This document shows positions 11,561 through 22,260 of a DNA stretch of 64,000 bases, in pieces. The translations under genes and the position numbers were made by a program. The notes under the pieces are model-generated. The model saw only the letters and a list, made by a program, of their open reading frames with translations, searched no databases and was not told the origin of the DNA. The stretch comes from Gracilaria gracilis (taxonomy: Eukaryota; Rhodophyta; Florideophyceae; Gracilariales; Gracilariaceae): positions 62,001 to 126,000 of the forward strand of contig JARGSG010000049.1 of assembly GCA_030374805.1 (NCBI GenBank), in the 5' to 3' direction. Numbering within the stretch: the first letter of the stretch is position 1; every line of letters begins with the position of its first letter.

Positions 11561-14500
11561 CGAGCGGAGTCGTCTCAATCAGGGAGAGGAGAAGTGCCCT
11601 ACGGGTCTGATTGAGTTTATTCACTGAAACTCTTAGTGTTTTTCTTGAAACGGATTGCCAAAATACGACAGGCGGAAGGTACGCCGGGCTCTTCAACACT
11701 CTTAGACCAATACGGAGCATTCATTTGCGCCCAGAATGCACTCGCAGGAAGTCATGGGTGATGCAAATGCACGCGTACGTCATTGGCGATGACAATGCTC
11801 GGTTCCGCCGTTGCACGCCCTGTAAACCGATCCGATGGCGACTGAATGCCCTGGAAAGGCGCAGACCACTCGGAGAAAGCGGCACGCTACGCGGTTACTT
11901 GCGAGGCGAATAAAAAAATCCGCACCGGAAATTGGATGCACAGATGTGGTCAAAAACACCGTTTCAGTGTTTGGCCATTATCTCCGGAACGGAAGCGTTT
12001 CAGATGCTAAGAATCGTGGATTAGAAGTCCCCGAATGTCAAAAGTATTTACGATTTTTTGACTCGTGGGCGCTCCGCGTTGCGTGAAATGCTGTTTACTC
12101 AAAGCGGTTACCGAGCCTGGCGCGGGATGTATTAACCCGATGCACTGTTAATTACGAGTTTTTAGCCCTCGGCGCCCAGGAGCATCGCTGTGAATTCTTA
12201 AGTGTCGTACGCGCTTGTCGAAAAGTTTGCAACCGTCTGTTTGATTAGGGGCATCTCTCCAGAAGCCACCACCTCGCGGGAGGCTTTGACCTGGGCTAAT
12301 CAGCTTTCATCTGCCTACTGGCCTTCCTGTTGCTACTCCGTGGCGGCCGGGACCTTGCGTTCTAGGCGGCGGATCCAATGGAGTTCGTACCACTTTTTCC
12401 AAACTGCCATCCTGCTCGAGAACGGGAACCTGACCACTTCGAATAGCACCAACCACATTAGAGCCATGCCAATACGTTCAATGACGTCCATGCTGCTTGG
12501 ACCGAGTCGTGCTGTAGCTGTACGTGCCAGTGGGGGCGTTAGTCGCTCAGCGGTTGGTGGGATTTTGCGATTTCGCAACGCCGTCTGGATTGCTTCAAGT
12601 CAAGCAGTACTATGATTCCGAGCAACTAACAGGCTCCTGCGTGTGACTTTTACAGTTTCCAGCACCGAGACAGCTCGGTTTCCCCCGTCATCTACATCTG
12701 CATCTTCGAAGGATTCCATTTGCTGCTCCACAATATCCGTTGCGAGATCACTCATGAACAAGAGTAGATCTATGACTCCGAGAGTATCTCCGCGTATTAT
12801 GCGCTCCGCGCGGGCTAGACTTGCAACCCAGGCACGCTCCCAGACCAACCCATCTACAACCAACACCGGAGCTGTTTAGGTAACACAACGGCAGCTTTCT
12901 TAGAGCAAACAAAGTGCTTCAGACTCTGAAATTCCGTCGCCCCCTGGGCGTTGTTCCCGAGCGTTTCGCTCACGCCCTGAACTTTTGGAGAATGATCAGG
13001 ACTGTTAAGACTGCTATCAATCGCCATACCGTCATGAATGGCGTCTTCGACAGATCCCAGTTGGTTGAGGTCTATAAAGCCAAGCGGAAAGAACACCTCC
13101 ATCTCCAGGAATTTCCACCGCGGTCTGCCTGGACGGATAGGAAGGCACTGAGTTAAGGGGAAGGGATCGCGCGGAATTCGTAGCATGTCTGGAAACGTCT
13201 CCATACGAAGATCGAAACATAGATACTCGGGCGTCACGGACCAGTCCGTCATGATTTACTGATGCGACCATCTCTTGACGGTATCGCAGGAGAATTATAT
13301 ACACCGCGGAATATTGTTGAGCCCCATCCGCTCTATGCGAGACACCAGCCTGTACGGGAGAGGGGACAAACGCCCCAAATAAGGTTGTTTTCTCGTAGAG
13401 TTTCGTTCCGGAAAGCCACTAAAGAGGTTTACCCTCGGATCCCTCGCACATATGAGAACTCGGACACCCTGTGTTACAACCTGGAGGAATGATATAAGAG
13501 CGCAAACGGCCCACTCTGCATATGCAATTTGCATAATGCATTCGCCGATTTGGCTTTTTTGGAGTATTTTGTCAGAGTAGTACGCCAGGATCAGTGGTGT
13601 AATGAAGAAGAGGTCTCAAGGCACATGACGTTCGCTTCAATCTATCGGGATTACAACGTAGAGCCGCTCCCGATCGGGTGGGTTTATGTAAAGAAGTCAG
13701 CATTATGCCACCCAAACATATATAGGTTCCGGCTTGCTCGGATACGGGCTTCAGTGGCGACGTTTTCACCCCACCTACGACGATCGTGCAAATACATCTG
13801 ACCGTAAAGAGGGGCCCGCATCACCATCCATAACGTTTTATCTCCGGGTCGAGAAAAGTCACCGTTGGTGACCAAATTGGTGATGAAGGCTCGCACTAGG
13901 CCCCAATATTGGATCTCTTCGGCCCACCACAGCTAGGGCATATCGCTTCTCCCCACCGTCTCGTCGGCTACCCCCTATCACCCCCTGCAAATTGTTCCAC
14001 CTCTGGGCTCACAACTGGGCCCAATTGCGCTTCGCGTTCTTCCCTGTAGTTTCAGAGAGTGCTTTTCGTTCGGGAGTAGCAGCAAAACGTCTTATATCCA
14101 GGTATTGCGTCAAACTCGGGTCTGAGAGGGGTTCTTGAACTGTACAAGGCGAACCTTTTTCCCTTTCCATTTCCTTTGCTCGCTACATTGATGAACCAGT
14201 CACTCTCTGAGACCTGTGGTCATAGTGTTGCCCTAGCAAGAGGGTCGCGAAGGTGCATGAAACGTTTACCACTCCAGTTTCTACGCTCTTAGCATGAAGT
14301 TCGGGTGTAGATGTTGGAGCGATACGGGGAATGGGAATATCCTCGAGGTCAGCGGGACTATTCAAATTCACCATATTATGGGGATGAAAACCTTCGACAC
14401 CCCCCGGTTTCGGAAGACATGGCTACCGGCGTTAGGAAGCCTTCGTAAGGTCTGGTGCGGTGGCTCTCCGAGGACGTCGCGCAATTTAGGAGGGGTTTCT

Positions 14501-14800
14501 GTAGTATAGTAGAACCCGGCGGTATTCTATGGCAGAAAGGGTACCTCAGGAGCAGGAACAGTGTGCATACGTGCACACGTGTGTGGGGATGGCACGTCGG
14601 ACGGAGCTGTACGACAGGTTTTTACACGTAGAACAGTTGTAGAAAGCCCCCCGGGGCCGCCACCACTGTAAGATTTTCGACCTGTAGCTTGCACCAGCCT
14701 GGACTGTCACATGGGAAATCGTTGCGCAGAGAGACTACTTTATTGCCTCCGCTCCTCCCATGGGTCTGAGAAGTAAATTTCAAGCACCTTCTTCACGAAA
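11561..14800. other. Decayed, repeat-like sequence without a clear gene
   Basis: Short open frames occur on both strands but none is convincing. Minus-strand frames between 13304 and 12333 are the best (separate entry). Poor codon structure and many short frames look like ancient retrotransposon sequence. No LTR pair was found. Confidence 0.3.
12333..13304 (-). pseudogene. Unknown decayed gene on the minus strand
   Basis: A series of minus frames in different phases (13304-13032, 13252-12854, 12866-12600, 12578-12333) reads like one broken protein: LGFIDLNQLGSVEDAIHDG, IDLLLFMSDLATDIVEQQ with an acidic stretch (ESFEDADVDDGG), and MALMWLVLFEVVRFPFSS. Composition is protein-like, but I recognise no domain. 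It may be retrotransposon Gag or a host gene fragment. Confidence 0.25.
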
Positions 14801-15065
14801 CTACGGACTCTAGTTCAAACCTAAGGTATACCGTTACGGATTGATACCTTTCGGGTTTACAAACCGTTCGGACTCTTTGCGCGTATCTCGATCGCTTCTG
14901 ACATACCTAACTGGCCAATCTCCCCACGACCGTTTGATTCTGGCGATCGTTTCCACGCGTCACCTATATTCCCGCTCGAATCACGCCTCACTTACGAACT
15001 TACCACACGGATCGCGCCTCTATGATACATACTTTGTTGCGCTATCTCGCAATGACTTTGAAACT
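14800..15065 (+). pseudogene. Possible gypsy RT scrap
   Basis: The plus-strand peptide KVYRYGLIPFGFTNRSDS (about 14824-14877) resembles gypsy RT motif B (YRYxVMPFGLTNAP), followed by degraded sequence where the YLDD region would lie. It is isolated from the integrase tail at 22261. It might belong to that second chromovirus, now split by the AT-rich island and TE1, but this is inference. Confidence 0.4.
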
Positions 15066-15311
15066 CTTAGCCTTGGCGTTGTAGGTGCTGTAAGTAGCGG
15101 AAGAGTAGTGGTGATTGTATGGGCCTCAATGTATCGTTTGCACTCCATATGCGTTCAATCCGCTCAGCAAGCGTCCTCCAATTGGACACCACGAAATTAA
15201 GCTGCAAAAGCAGATTGCGCGCACTCAATATGAAGTCCTTTCGGCATCCACGTATCCTCCACAAGGGCCACCCACCCTCAAATTGCACTTCTCTTTCTCA
15301 AAAAATTTCTT

Positions 15312-15575
15312 ATAGGGATCATAAAAGGTATCGTAAAAGAAATTGGTAGTTCTCGACCCCGCGACAACAGATCGACAAGGCGATGAATTGGCTTACACGA
15401 GATAAACCGAGTTAACATCTTGCCTTGCATAAAGAGAGTTTGCATGGTTGATAGCAGTGAGACGTGCACCCCTCTTTTCAAAGGTGGCATAAGCATGACG
15501 GCGGTGACGTATGAAGCCATGTCTAAAGCATTTGTGGATAAGATATATAAAATATCTGCTGCTGACATCTTATGA
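15312..15575 (+). pseudogene. Broken ORF at the start of the AT-rich island
   Basis: One frame reads IGIIKGIVKEIGSSRPRD, a stop near 15390, then IGLHEINRVNILPCIKR and TAVTYEAMSKAFVDKIYK, ending in ADIL and a stop at about 15573. It is protein-like apart from the internal stop, AT-rich in codon use, and ends 90 bp before the next ORF (15662) on the same strand. Function unknown. Confidence 0.35.
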
Positions 15576-15661
15576 AACCATCATAAACCGTCTAGAGGAG
15601 TGCCAAGCCATGTATTTCTTACCACCTGTTTCTTTAAGTCCCTTCTATCTAAGCAATCACC

Positions 15662-16132
15662 ATGTCGAACTCACAGCCCCACGCCCAAGCACCAATTCTT
15701 GGTACGATACTCCAATATCTGGACAACGAGTTGAAAGCGATCGACATTTTCACGAGCAGAAATGATCTGGACTATTATAATGCCACAACCAAGTGCAATA
15801 ATTTGTTAAGTGATAACACACCCGTAACAAGAAGAGATGCAATAACCGCTGTTAGTACGCTGAGAGCTACCTTGGTTAATCAAGATAATTTCATCCGCAG
15901 GCATGTTTTTCATTGTTTCAACTCCCGTACGATTTTTGTTCAAAGATTTATTATAGAGAAATTAGAGGTGTTGGTTTTTGGAACTTGAACTCCATGGTCA
16001 AAGTGATACAAAAAAAACAGATTTCAGATACTTGAATCTAATATAGAAAATGTGAGCGGAGGTATTGGCATTCCTAATCAGTTTCTGCTGCAGAAATATC
16101 AAAAGTTTTTGGATCGGCGTATTGCTCACGCT
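15662..16132 (+). pseudogene. Unknown protein, frameshifted, AT-rich island
   Basis: ATG 15662 has a good context (CACCATG). The protein begins MSNSQPHAQAPILGTILQYL and contains DNELKAIDIFTSRNDLDYY, then AITAVSTLRATLVNQDNFIR. The first frame ends at 15988; about 20 codons of another frame from about 16045 (NVSGGIGIPNQFLLQKYQKF, ending RRIAHA) look like its continuation, with an A8 run near 16011 as a likely slippage site. No homologue is recognised. Its neighbours are a broken ORF upstream and a convergent broken ORF (17127-16390) on the other strand. Confidence 0.4.
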
Positions 16133-16389
16133 TAATGGTTTTGAAAGGCCCACTGCTCCTTCGCCAGCGCACGGTTCAGAATTTTCTGTTTTCTCCGACC
16201 AAAAAATAGAAATATTTCAAGCAATTATTTCTAACGAGTACTTTAAAAGGGAAGATAAATACATAATTATATAAGGGTGTACTCCAAAAAACACATAAGT
16301 GGCAGTATTGAGGCAATATAGCAAGGCAAAAAGATACGATGTAAAACAATCAAGGCTGCCCAAGGCTATTTATGTCACAAGCCTAAACC

Positions 16390-17127
16390 TAATCATTCCC
16401 TACACGCATAGGACTTAAAAATACCGGCTCAATTAAGCTGCACTTAGGAATATAGGTCTTGGAATCCATCATAATGCACAGCGCATAATTGCGGTTGCAA
16501 AGTGAGCCATTGTTATTCATGATCTGGGAGACAGCTGTGACTGCAGCCTGCAAGGTTTCTTAGATCCAGACTCCATCCATTCCAAAATAATCACCTACAT
16601 GGAAGAGATTCTTAGCGCTTTGATTGTGATACGTAAGGTTGGCCACATACTTCATCCCCAGAATAGGAATGGGAAAAGCAGACTTGGCATACCTGTCCTT
16701 GTACCATTTTTTAATCTATAGCTTGCCGACCCTATTCTTAAGCATCTTCATGAAACTTTTATGATACTGTGAACCGCGCGTCGCCCTCTCCACGGCTGCT
16801 GTGCAGATTTCCAAGATGTCCTTATCCGAATTCTCATCCAAAATGTCTGCCACTTTAGCCCATATATATGTAATCAAGAGCAGCCTGTTGTTCTCATCCT
16901 CGGCATCAAGCGCAATAAATCTGTCTAGATTTCATAGCAGTGACGAGAACCGCAGAGACGATTGCCTCGCTAATTTTAGGACACTTGGCACTGTTTGCGG
17001 TAATGAAGCACTTCATTGAGTTAACCGTTCTATGGACGTTAATTACATCATATACATTGCGCGGCAGCAAGCTGCTTAGTCCAGCAATATGTTTACACAT
17101 TCCGCCGAACTCTGTTGCTACAATCAC
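16390..17127 (-). pseudogene. Unknown protein, broken, AT-rich island (minus strand)
   Basis: Reads MIVATEFGGMCKHIAGLSSL and SMKCFITANSAKCPK (17127-16906); after a frame change LLLITYIWAKVADILDENSD; then SFMKMLKNRVGKL, a stop, WYKDRYAKSAFPIPILGMKY, NLFHVGDYFGMDGVWI, a stop, and LQAAVTAVSQIMNNNGS. At least one frameshift and two stops. The residue pattern is strongly protein-like, so this is a real decayed gene. I cannot place it; with the convergent ORFs at 15312-16132 it may be what is left of a compact inserted genome (plasmid-like or virus-like) or transposon. Confidence 0.45.
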
Positions 17128-17145
17128 AACGACGTCTGTGTTAGC

Positions 17146-17158
17146 GGGATGCTAGTTT
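17146..17158 (+). repeat. TE1 left terminal inverted repeat
   Basis: GGGATGCTAGTTT, matching the reverse complement of the right end (GGAATGCTAGTTT) with one mismatch. Beyond 13 bp the match is lost. Confidence 0.5.
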
Positions 17159-17678
17159 GGCGGTCAAAAATGACCGAATTAAAACGAACGAAAAACCGGT
17201 GAATGTATCCAAATTTGGAAGTGTTAATTTCCGAAAATATTTCCACCTTTCCACTTGTGCTAGTTTTTTTCGAAAGAATTATTCCAAATTGTTTCCATAT
17301 TTTCTAGTTTGGATGGAAGGGAAACTAGCATACTTCTTTCGTTTATGGTAGTTTCGCAAAACAATGTAAGTGTGTTAGTGTCACCTACGTTCATGTATAC
17401 GGGGGCGAATAGTGAGATAGACACTTCGATAGAAACTTAAATAGCTCTTTATCGAATAGGAATAGGAGTAGACAAATAGATCGAATACCTTTTCAGTTTG
17501 TGGACATCGGTTCACTATTCAACACCTTTCACATCAGGCATTCGTATACTAGATATATGGAACGCCTTCAAATCATGTCCAATCATCTGCACCACTCTGT
17601 CCCACCGTCCGTGCGCCATATTACGCTCCCCGCTACGTACCCTCAATCCTCTCCAACACCCCCCCAACCTTCCCCGCC

Positions 17679-19987
17679 ATGCCCAACTGCTGCTTTGAAG
17701 GCTGCTCTTTTTTCGCCCACACCATCCCCGCCATCCAAAAGCACCAGAGAAGATGCCCCAATCGCCTCAACCCAAACAGGCGTTTCCTCTCCCCAGGCGG
17801 AGGCCTCCCCCACTTCCCCCCACGCATCAAGCGTCACAAGTCTACCCCCCACCTCCATACACCTCCCCCTCCCACAAACCGCCCTTCCGACAACGTCCCC
17901 ATCGCAGACGACGACTCCTACTACCACCAGCAACTCTCCCTCTCCCTCCACACCCAGGACGCCTACCACATCGCCGCCACCCCCGTCTGCTTCATCTCCC
18001 CCTCCCCTCCTACCTCTCCTCCCCCTTACCTGCCCCTTCTCAACAACCCCCACCTCGAACGCATGGTCCTCTACATCTCTTCCATCGCCTCCTCCCTCGG
18101 CCTCCGAAAGGCTGACGAACTCATCTCCCTCCTCCACGACCCCGCCTTTTCGAAATCCCCCTTCCACAACGCCGTCTTCTCCGCCACCCAGTGCCTCGAG
18201 CTGCAGAACAATCTCTTCCAGCACCGTGTCAGCAACATAGACTTCGCTCCCACTACCCTCTCCGACCCACAGCAGCCCTTCTCCACTACCATCTTCCGAA
18301 AGGTCCCCATCCAGGTTTTCAAACCACAACTCGACCTCGCACACTTCCACAACGCCTTCTTACACCCCGTCTCCCAAAGTCACAAAGTACTTCTCCCTCT
18401 CCCTCGCAAAGTACTTCTACCTCTTCGAATCATACCCTCTTCTCAACATCACCCCACTCTTCTCCCTTTACAACATCTTCACCTTCGAACCACTCCACAA
18501 ATTCCACCTCGGCGTCTCCAAGCTCATCAAGCTGGCCGCCATCGAGAGACTCAGCTCAGAAGCACTCTTCACCACCGTCGATTCCTCTAACTCCCGTCGC
18601 CCCTTCAACTCCGTCCCCAGTTCCATCCTCAATCATTCAAACCCCATCCTCTCCGCCATCGCAAAGCACTCCCCCACAAACGGACTCCATATCGACTTCT
18701 CCACTTCCGACAACGGTCAAACTGTCAACGGTTTCTTCACTACCGACGGCTTGCGTGGTATGCTCGAAGTGAGTGCGGTGCATCACGCGGTGTACTGGCA
18801 TGCAGCCCGGAATGTGCACAAGAAACTGGTGACTACGAAGGAACCAGTTCTTGGGGTGAAGCTCCTGTTGAAGGGAAAGCCGAAAGGGGAGGAGGAGGCT
18901 CTTTGCAGGGCGGCGATGGAGAGGAATGACCTCGCGCGAGAGTATTTTGCCGCGAAGAGAATGGAGTTGATGGAGAGAGTATTTTGTGTGCTGGAAGAAT
19001 TTGGAAGTGACGAAAGCATGTCAGATGAGGCGAAGAAGAGGGGGGTGGTGTTGGATGAAGATCTGACAGAGAGTATGTTGGAGTTCTTTCACAAGGATTT
19101 CTTGGAACAGCCGGACCTCAAGTTCGAGGAGAACCGCTAGAGAAGGAACCCTATTATCAATGCGGGAGATGGGAAGGACGCGGGAGACAGGATGCAGGGC
19201 ATTGGGCGATACATTACCACGAAGAAGGGGATTGTGGATCACATGGAATCGGATGAGAAGAATGTGATGATAATGAGAAAGAGGGCGTTGTTGGATGCTA
19301 GGTTTGGGCAGATAGCAGTCGCTCTTCGTCTGTGTAACAACAGTAGGGCGAAGAAGAGGATGTATGCGCCGGAAACAGGAGAACGTGTGTTGTGTACGGG
19401 GAAGGGATGCCCGAGGAAGGTGTTGCACACCGATTTCCGAGGGTGACGAATGTGGAGAAGAACAATGGGGAGATTCCAGGATTCTTCAGGATGGCCTCCG
19501 GGGGAGCTCTTTTATGATATGGGTATGTGAGAGGTCACATAATATGTATGTGACGGATGACAAGAGTTTGAGGAGGCTGTCTTGCACGATGGTTATGAAG
19601 AAGTTCAGGGTTCCACCGTAATCCATGTTGATTGGAAGGGGAGATGTGTTTCATGCTGGGGCTTGGTACATGGATGTGCTGGTGAAAGAGAATTGTCTAC
19701 GGTATCATATGTACTTTGTGCCAGAGGGATACGAGCTCCCTGATGCGGTGCACAGGCAGCCTGATCTTCGGCCCAAATTCTTAGATGAGGAATTTGGACT
19801 CGGGGAAGACCCGAACGACCAGCTGGACGAGGAGGAAAGTTCTGTGAGCAACTTTGAAATGAAGAAAGCGGAAGTTGAAGAGGAGGATTACGAAGAGGCA
19901 GATGACAGGGTACAAGGCCACAAGGCTAATAACACGGATGGGGACTACGAGGAGGGACCGATGATAATGGATTATGAGGAGGACTAG
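17679..19987 (+). pseudogene. TE1 transposase-like protein with N-terminal C2H2 finger
   Basis: ATG 17679 starts MPNCCFEGCSFFAHTIPAIQ and continues KHQRRCPN, a C2H2/C2HC-type finger at residues about 4-27, suited to binding TE ends. The reading frame then shifts: frame 3 to about 18370, frame 1 (FEPLHKFHLGVSKLIKLAAI, about 18487-18546) to the stop at 19140, then others (19192-19446, 19364-19621). A TAA at 19619-19621 separates two in-phase parts, the last ending in a very acidic tail (DEEESSVSNFEMKKAEVEEE). The motif (F/D)xLHxxxLGVxK is typical of Tnp2/CACTA- and KDZ-like transposases in my memory, hence the call. C-rich, GC-rich 5' half and GA-rich 3' half are unusual. Clearly broken by frameshifts unless introns join the frames. 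Confidence 0.5.
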
Positions 19988-20208
19988 ATAAAAAATGTAG
20001 GGCGTGTAGTGTTATGTGTGTGAGAGTGAGGTGACTTGACTAGTACTGAGAAATGAACGAATGTTTTGATATAATGTGAGCATAAAAGGATTGTTGAAGA
20101 AAGAAAATGAGTTACAAAGCGTGGGGTAAGGAGAGAGAGTATTGTGCGAAGATATCTTTTTTACAAAATGAGACCAAAGTAGTACTGGTACTAAAAGGGT
20201 ATGTCTTT

Positions 20209-21024
20209 TTAAAGGACATTGACATAGTTGGTGTGAAAAGGGGCAGGGTCAGCCAAGCCCGCTCTCTCGGTATCCTCGGAGGAAACGGAGAAGTAAGCAT
20301 TTCTGAATTCGTACTCAGAGAATGAGGCGTGGAAGGAGGTAAGAGTGCTGCCGTAGGCGAGGAGGGATTGTACTGTGGAGGGGATATTGTAGGAGATAGC
20401 TGTGTTGTAGGAGACTATGCCGCGTAGTTCCTTCATTATCGTTGAGACTATGCTATTGTAGCGGGTGGCCACGTCATGCATGGTAATGAAGCCGTGGTAG
20501 GAACCAACTAGGTTAAATGAAGAGATCCAGACGAGCTTTTCGTAGTAGGATTTAGAGAAGGCGTCTTCGTCAACGATATTGCAAGTGAGACCTGCGTTAA
20601 AGAAGCGTTGTGCTAGTGCGACAGCCCATTTCCTGGTGACAGTTGTGAGGCCGTTGGGAGTAAGAGGGGTGAAGCTATCCTGTGGAGGTGCAGCGAGAGT
20701 GGGTACGGCGATGTAAAGAACTGCTCGTGTGGTGTGATGAAGACCATATTTTGAAAGAATAGGAAAACTGTGGCCGTTCTGAATGAAGACCAAGTCTTGT
20801 CTGCGAGATGGAGGGCAGGAGCGAATTACTGTTTCCAACAAGTTGCTCCTGCCGCAGAAGAAAATGGGACCTTGCGGAATGCTGTGTACGGCTATGAAAT
20901 CTTGGAGTGAGAGAATGGTATCTTGAGGGGTACCGTAGTCGTAAAGCATGGAGCCAATGCGACGTCTGCATACAACAATACCTGGGGTGCGGGAGGAGCG
21001 GAGAGAAGAGGAAGGCAAGGTCAT
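20209..21024 (-). CDS. Ketopantoate-reductase-like protein within TE1
   Basis: Intact 271-codon frame from ATG at 21022-21024 (an open extension upstream to 21288 is antisense to the coiled-coil ORF and probably not used). Motifs: GPIFFCGRSNLLETVI, then DLVFIQNGHSFP (about residues 86-97), where QNG matches the conserved Q-N-G of ApbA/PanE enzymes, and YYEKLVWISSFNLVGSYHG (about 165-185), which matches the conserved Lys/hydrophobic block of the C-terminal helical domain; EFRNAYF near the end. No N-terminal GxGxxG Rossmann motif is seen, so NADPH use is unproven. I recall similar uncharacterised proteins in algae. It lies between the transposase and the coiled-coil ORF on the opposite strand; its ATG and the ATG at 21026 are back to back. 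Could be a captured host gene. Confidence 0.5.
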   Translation of the reverse strand: MTLPSSSLRSSRTPGIVVCRRRIGSMLYDYGTPQDTILSLQDFIAVHSIPQGPIFFCGRSNLLETVIRSCPPSRRQDLVFIQNGHSFPILSKYGLHHTTRAVLYIAVPTLAAPPQDSFTPLTPNGLTTVTRKWAVALAQRFFNAGLTCNIVDEDAFSKSYYEKLVWISSFNLVGSYHGFITMHDVATRYNSIVSTIMKELRGIVSYNTAISYNIPSTVQSLLAYGSTLTSFHASFSEYEFRNAYFSVSSEDTERAGLADPAPFHTNYVNVL

Positions 21025-21025
21025 T

Positions 21026-21994
21026 ATGTCGAATGTGTTGGATGCTCTGAGGAGATATTGTGCTACAGGAGAGGAAGGGAGAGACACGGGGCGGAAGTGC
21101 CAGAGACGCCGCCGCAGAAGGAGAGAGGGGGTACTGAGGAAGTTTGTGTGAGTCAGAGGGTTCGTAATGGGGATGGTGGAGGCGGTGGAGGTAATGGAGA
21201 TGAGGATGGAGGAGGAGGACCGGAGAGAAGGTTTATGAGGGAGATGGAGGAACGGGTGAGGAAGCTTGGGGGGAGTTTGACGGAGCACTTAGACGACATG
21301 CTGTCGGAGATGGTGGCAGACATGGGAGGGGTGGTGCTAAGTGTGTCGGAGGTTGGTGTGCCGATGGAATTGATTTCGACGATTCGGAAGAGGATGAAGT
21401 TGACTGGGGTGGGGGCTGTGGGACATGTGAATGGAATGTTGGAGTGCGTGGGGAGGGAGATGGGGAGGCTGCGAAAGGAGAACATGGGGCTGAAGGGTAG
21501 GGTTGAAGTGTTGAAGGAGCGAGTGGGACAGGTGGAGAAGGCGTGCAAATTGCTGATAGAGTTGAAGGAAATGGAGAGGGGAAGGAGAGTAGGGGTGGCA
21601 GAGGGAGCAGGTAAAGGGTCGCCGGTGACGCCTGGTTCGCAGGGTGGGCGGGGGAGTGTGAAGGAGGGGGGGAGAAGAGAAGGGAGGAGAAGGTGTGGGG
21701 AGTCGACTGAAGAAGAGAAAAAAGGGTGGGGTGATGGTGGACGAGGATGGGAAGGTGTTTGTGCCGCCGCAGCTGCCGGGTGGCGCGCCGTTGGTGGGGT
21801 TTGGGAGTGCGGCGGCGGCTGCGAGGACGGCAGAGCGTATATTGGAGGAGCAGGAGGAGAAGAAGCTGGGAGGGATTGGAAGCCGTTTTGGGGCTAGGAG
21901 GGTGTACCAGAATGGGCAGAGTTGTCCGTTGGACTTCTTTAATTTGACGTTTAGCGAAACTGAGATTCAGGATCCGAATGCCGAGTTGGAATAA
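21026..21994 (+). pseudogene. TE1 coiled-coil protein and overlapping C-terminal ORF
   Basis: Start MSN at 21026 corresponds to MSN at 62616 of the second copy, but here a frameshift follows within 30 codons. The main frame reads a Gly/Asp-rich linker (NGDGGGGGGNGDEDGGGG), MREMEERVRKLGGSLTEHLD, VGVPMELISTIRKRMK (about 21353-21400) and a leucine-heptad coiled coil ENMGLKGRVEVLKERVGQVE (about 21480-21540). A second ORF, +1 in phase, runs about 21734-21994: VDEDGKVFVPPQLPGGAPLV, GFGSAAAAARTAERILEEQE, SRFGARRVYQNG, DFFNLTFSETEI. The same two blocks with the same +1 phase relation occur at 62616-61689, so the arrangement is a property of the family (frameshifting, an intron, or two overlapping genes). 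Function unknown; the coiled coil suggests oligomerisation. Confidence 0.55.
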
Positions 21995-22094
21995 ACCAGC
22001 GCTGGTGACCCGAGAGTAAAATTTTTGAGTGGTTTTGACGACTGCGACGAATGTGAGGTAACGGGCAGTGGCGCACGAACTGCAAACTAGCATA

Positions 22095-22244
22095 CAACTT
22101 CAACAAATGGAGTTGAACTGTGGCACGTGGAAATGCGATTTCCAAAAAAAAATTTGCCTTGCCAACTAGCGCAATCTACGAAATTGCTAGTCTTTTCGGA
22201 ATTTTTTTCACAACTAGCAATCTAGCATACTAAACTAGCATTCC
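22095..22244 (+). repeat. TE1 right end / subterminal region
   Basis: Shares with 61402-61580 (inverted) a run of blocks: CTAGCATACTAAACTAGCAT at the tip, an inner GCCAACTAGCGCAA / TTGCGCTAGTTGGC-like block, and TTCAACTCCA. Repeated CTAGC/GCTAG motifs could be transposase binding sites. Confidence 0.6.
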
Positions 22245-22260
22245 GAGAACAACGACGAGA

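Larger units (their letters stand above)
17146..22244 (+). mobile_element. TE1: DNA transposon of uncertain superfamily
   Basis: Left end GGGATGCTAGTTT (17146) and right end AAACTAGCATTCC (22244) are inverted. The right 150 bp is shared, inverted, with the end at 61402, where GGAATGCTAGTTTAGTATG recurs. A 9-bp match ACAACGACG lies near both outer flanks (17126-17134 and 22249-22257) and might be a target duplication if the real ends lie slightly further out. Contents: zinc-finger transposase-like gene (17679-19987, plus), ketopantoate-reductase-like gene (21024-20209, minus), coiled-coil ORFs (21026-21994, plus). TIR starts are not the CACTA type. Superfamily not assigned; exact ends uncertain by about 20 bp. 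Confidence 0.6.

Noticed and set aside
17643-18350. Long acidic, Gly/Val-rich open frame on the minus strand opposite the TE1 transposase
   Set aside because: It is antisense to a C-rich coding strand; composition explains the lack of stops and no motif is present.
21233-22093. 286-codon Pro/Ser-rich minus frame opposite the TE1 coiled-coil gene
   Set aside because: Antisense shadow; the coiled-coil frame is conserved in the second copy while this one is not.
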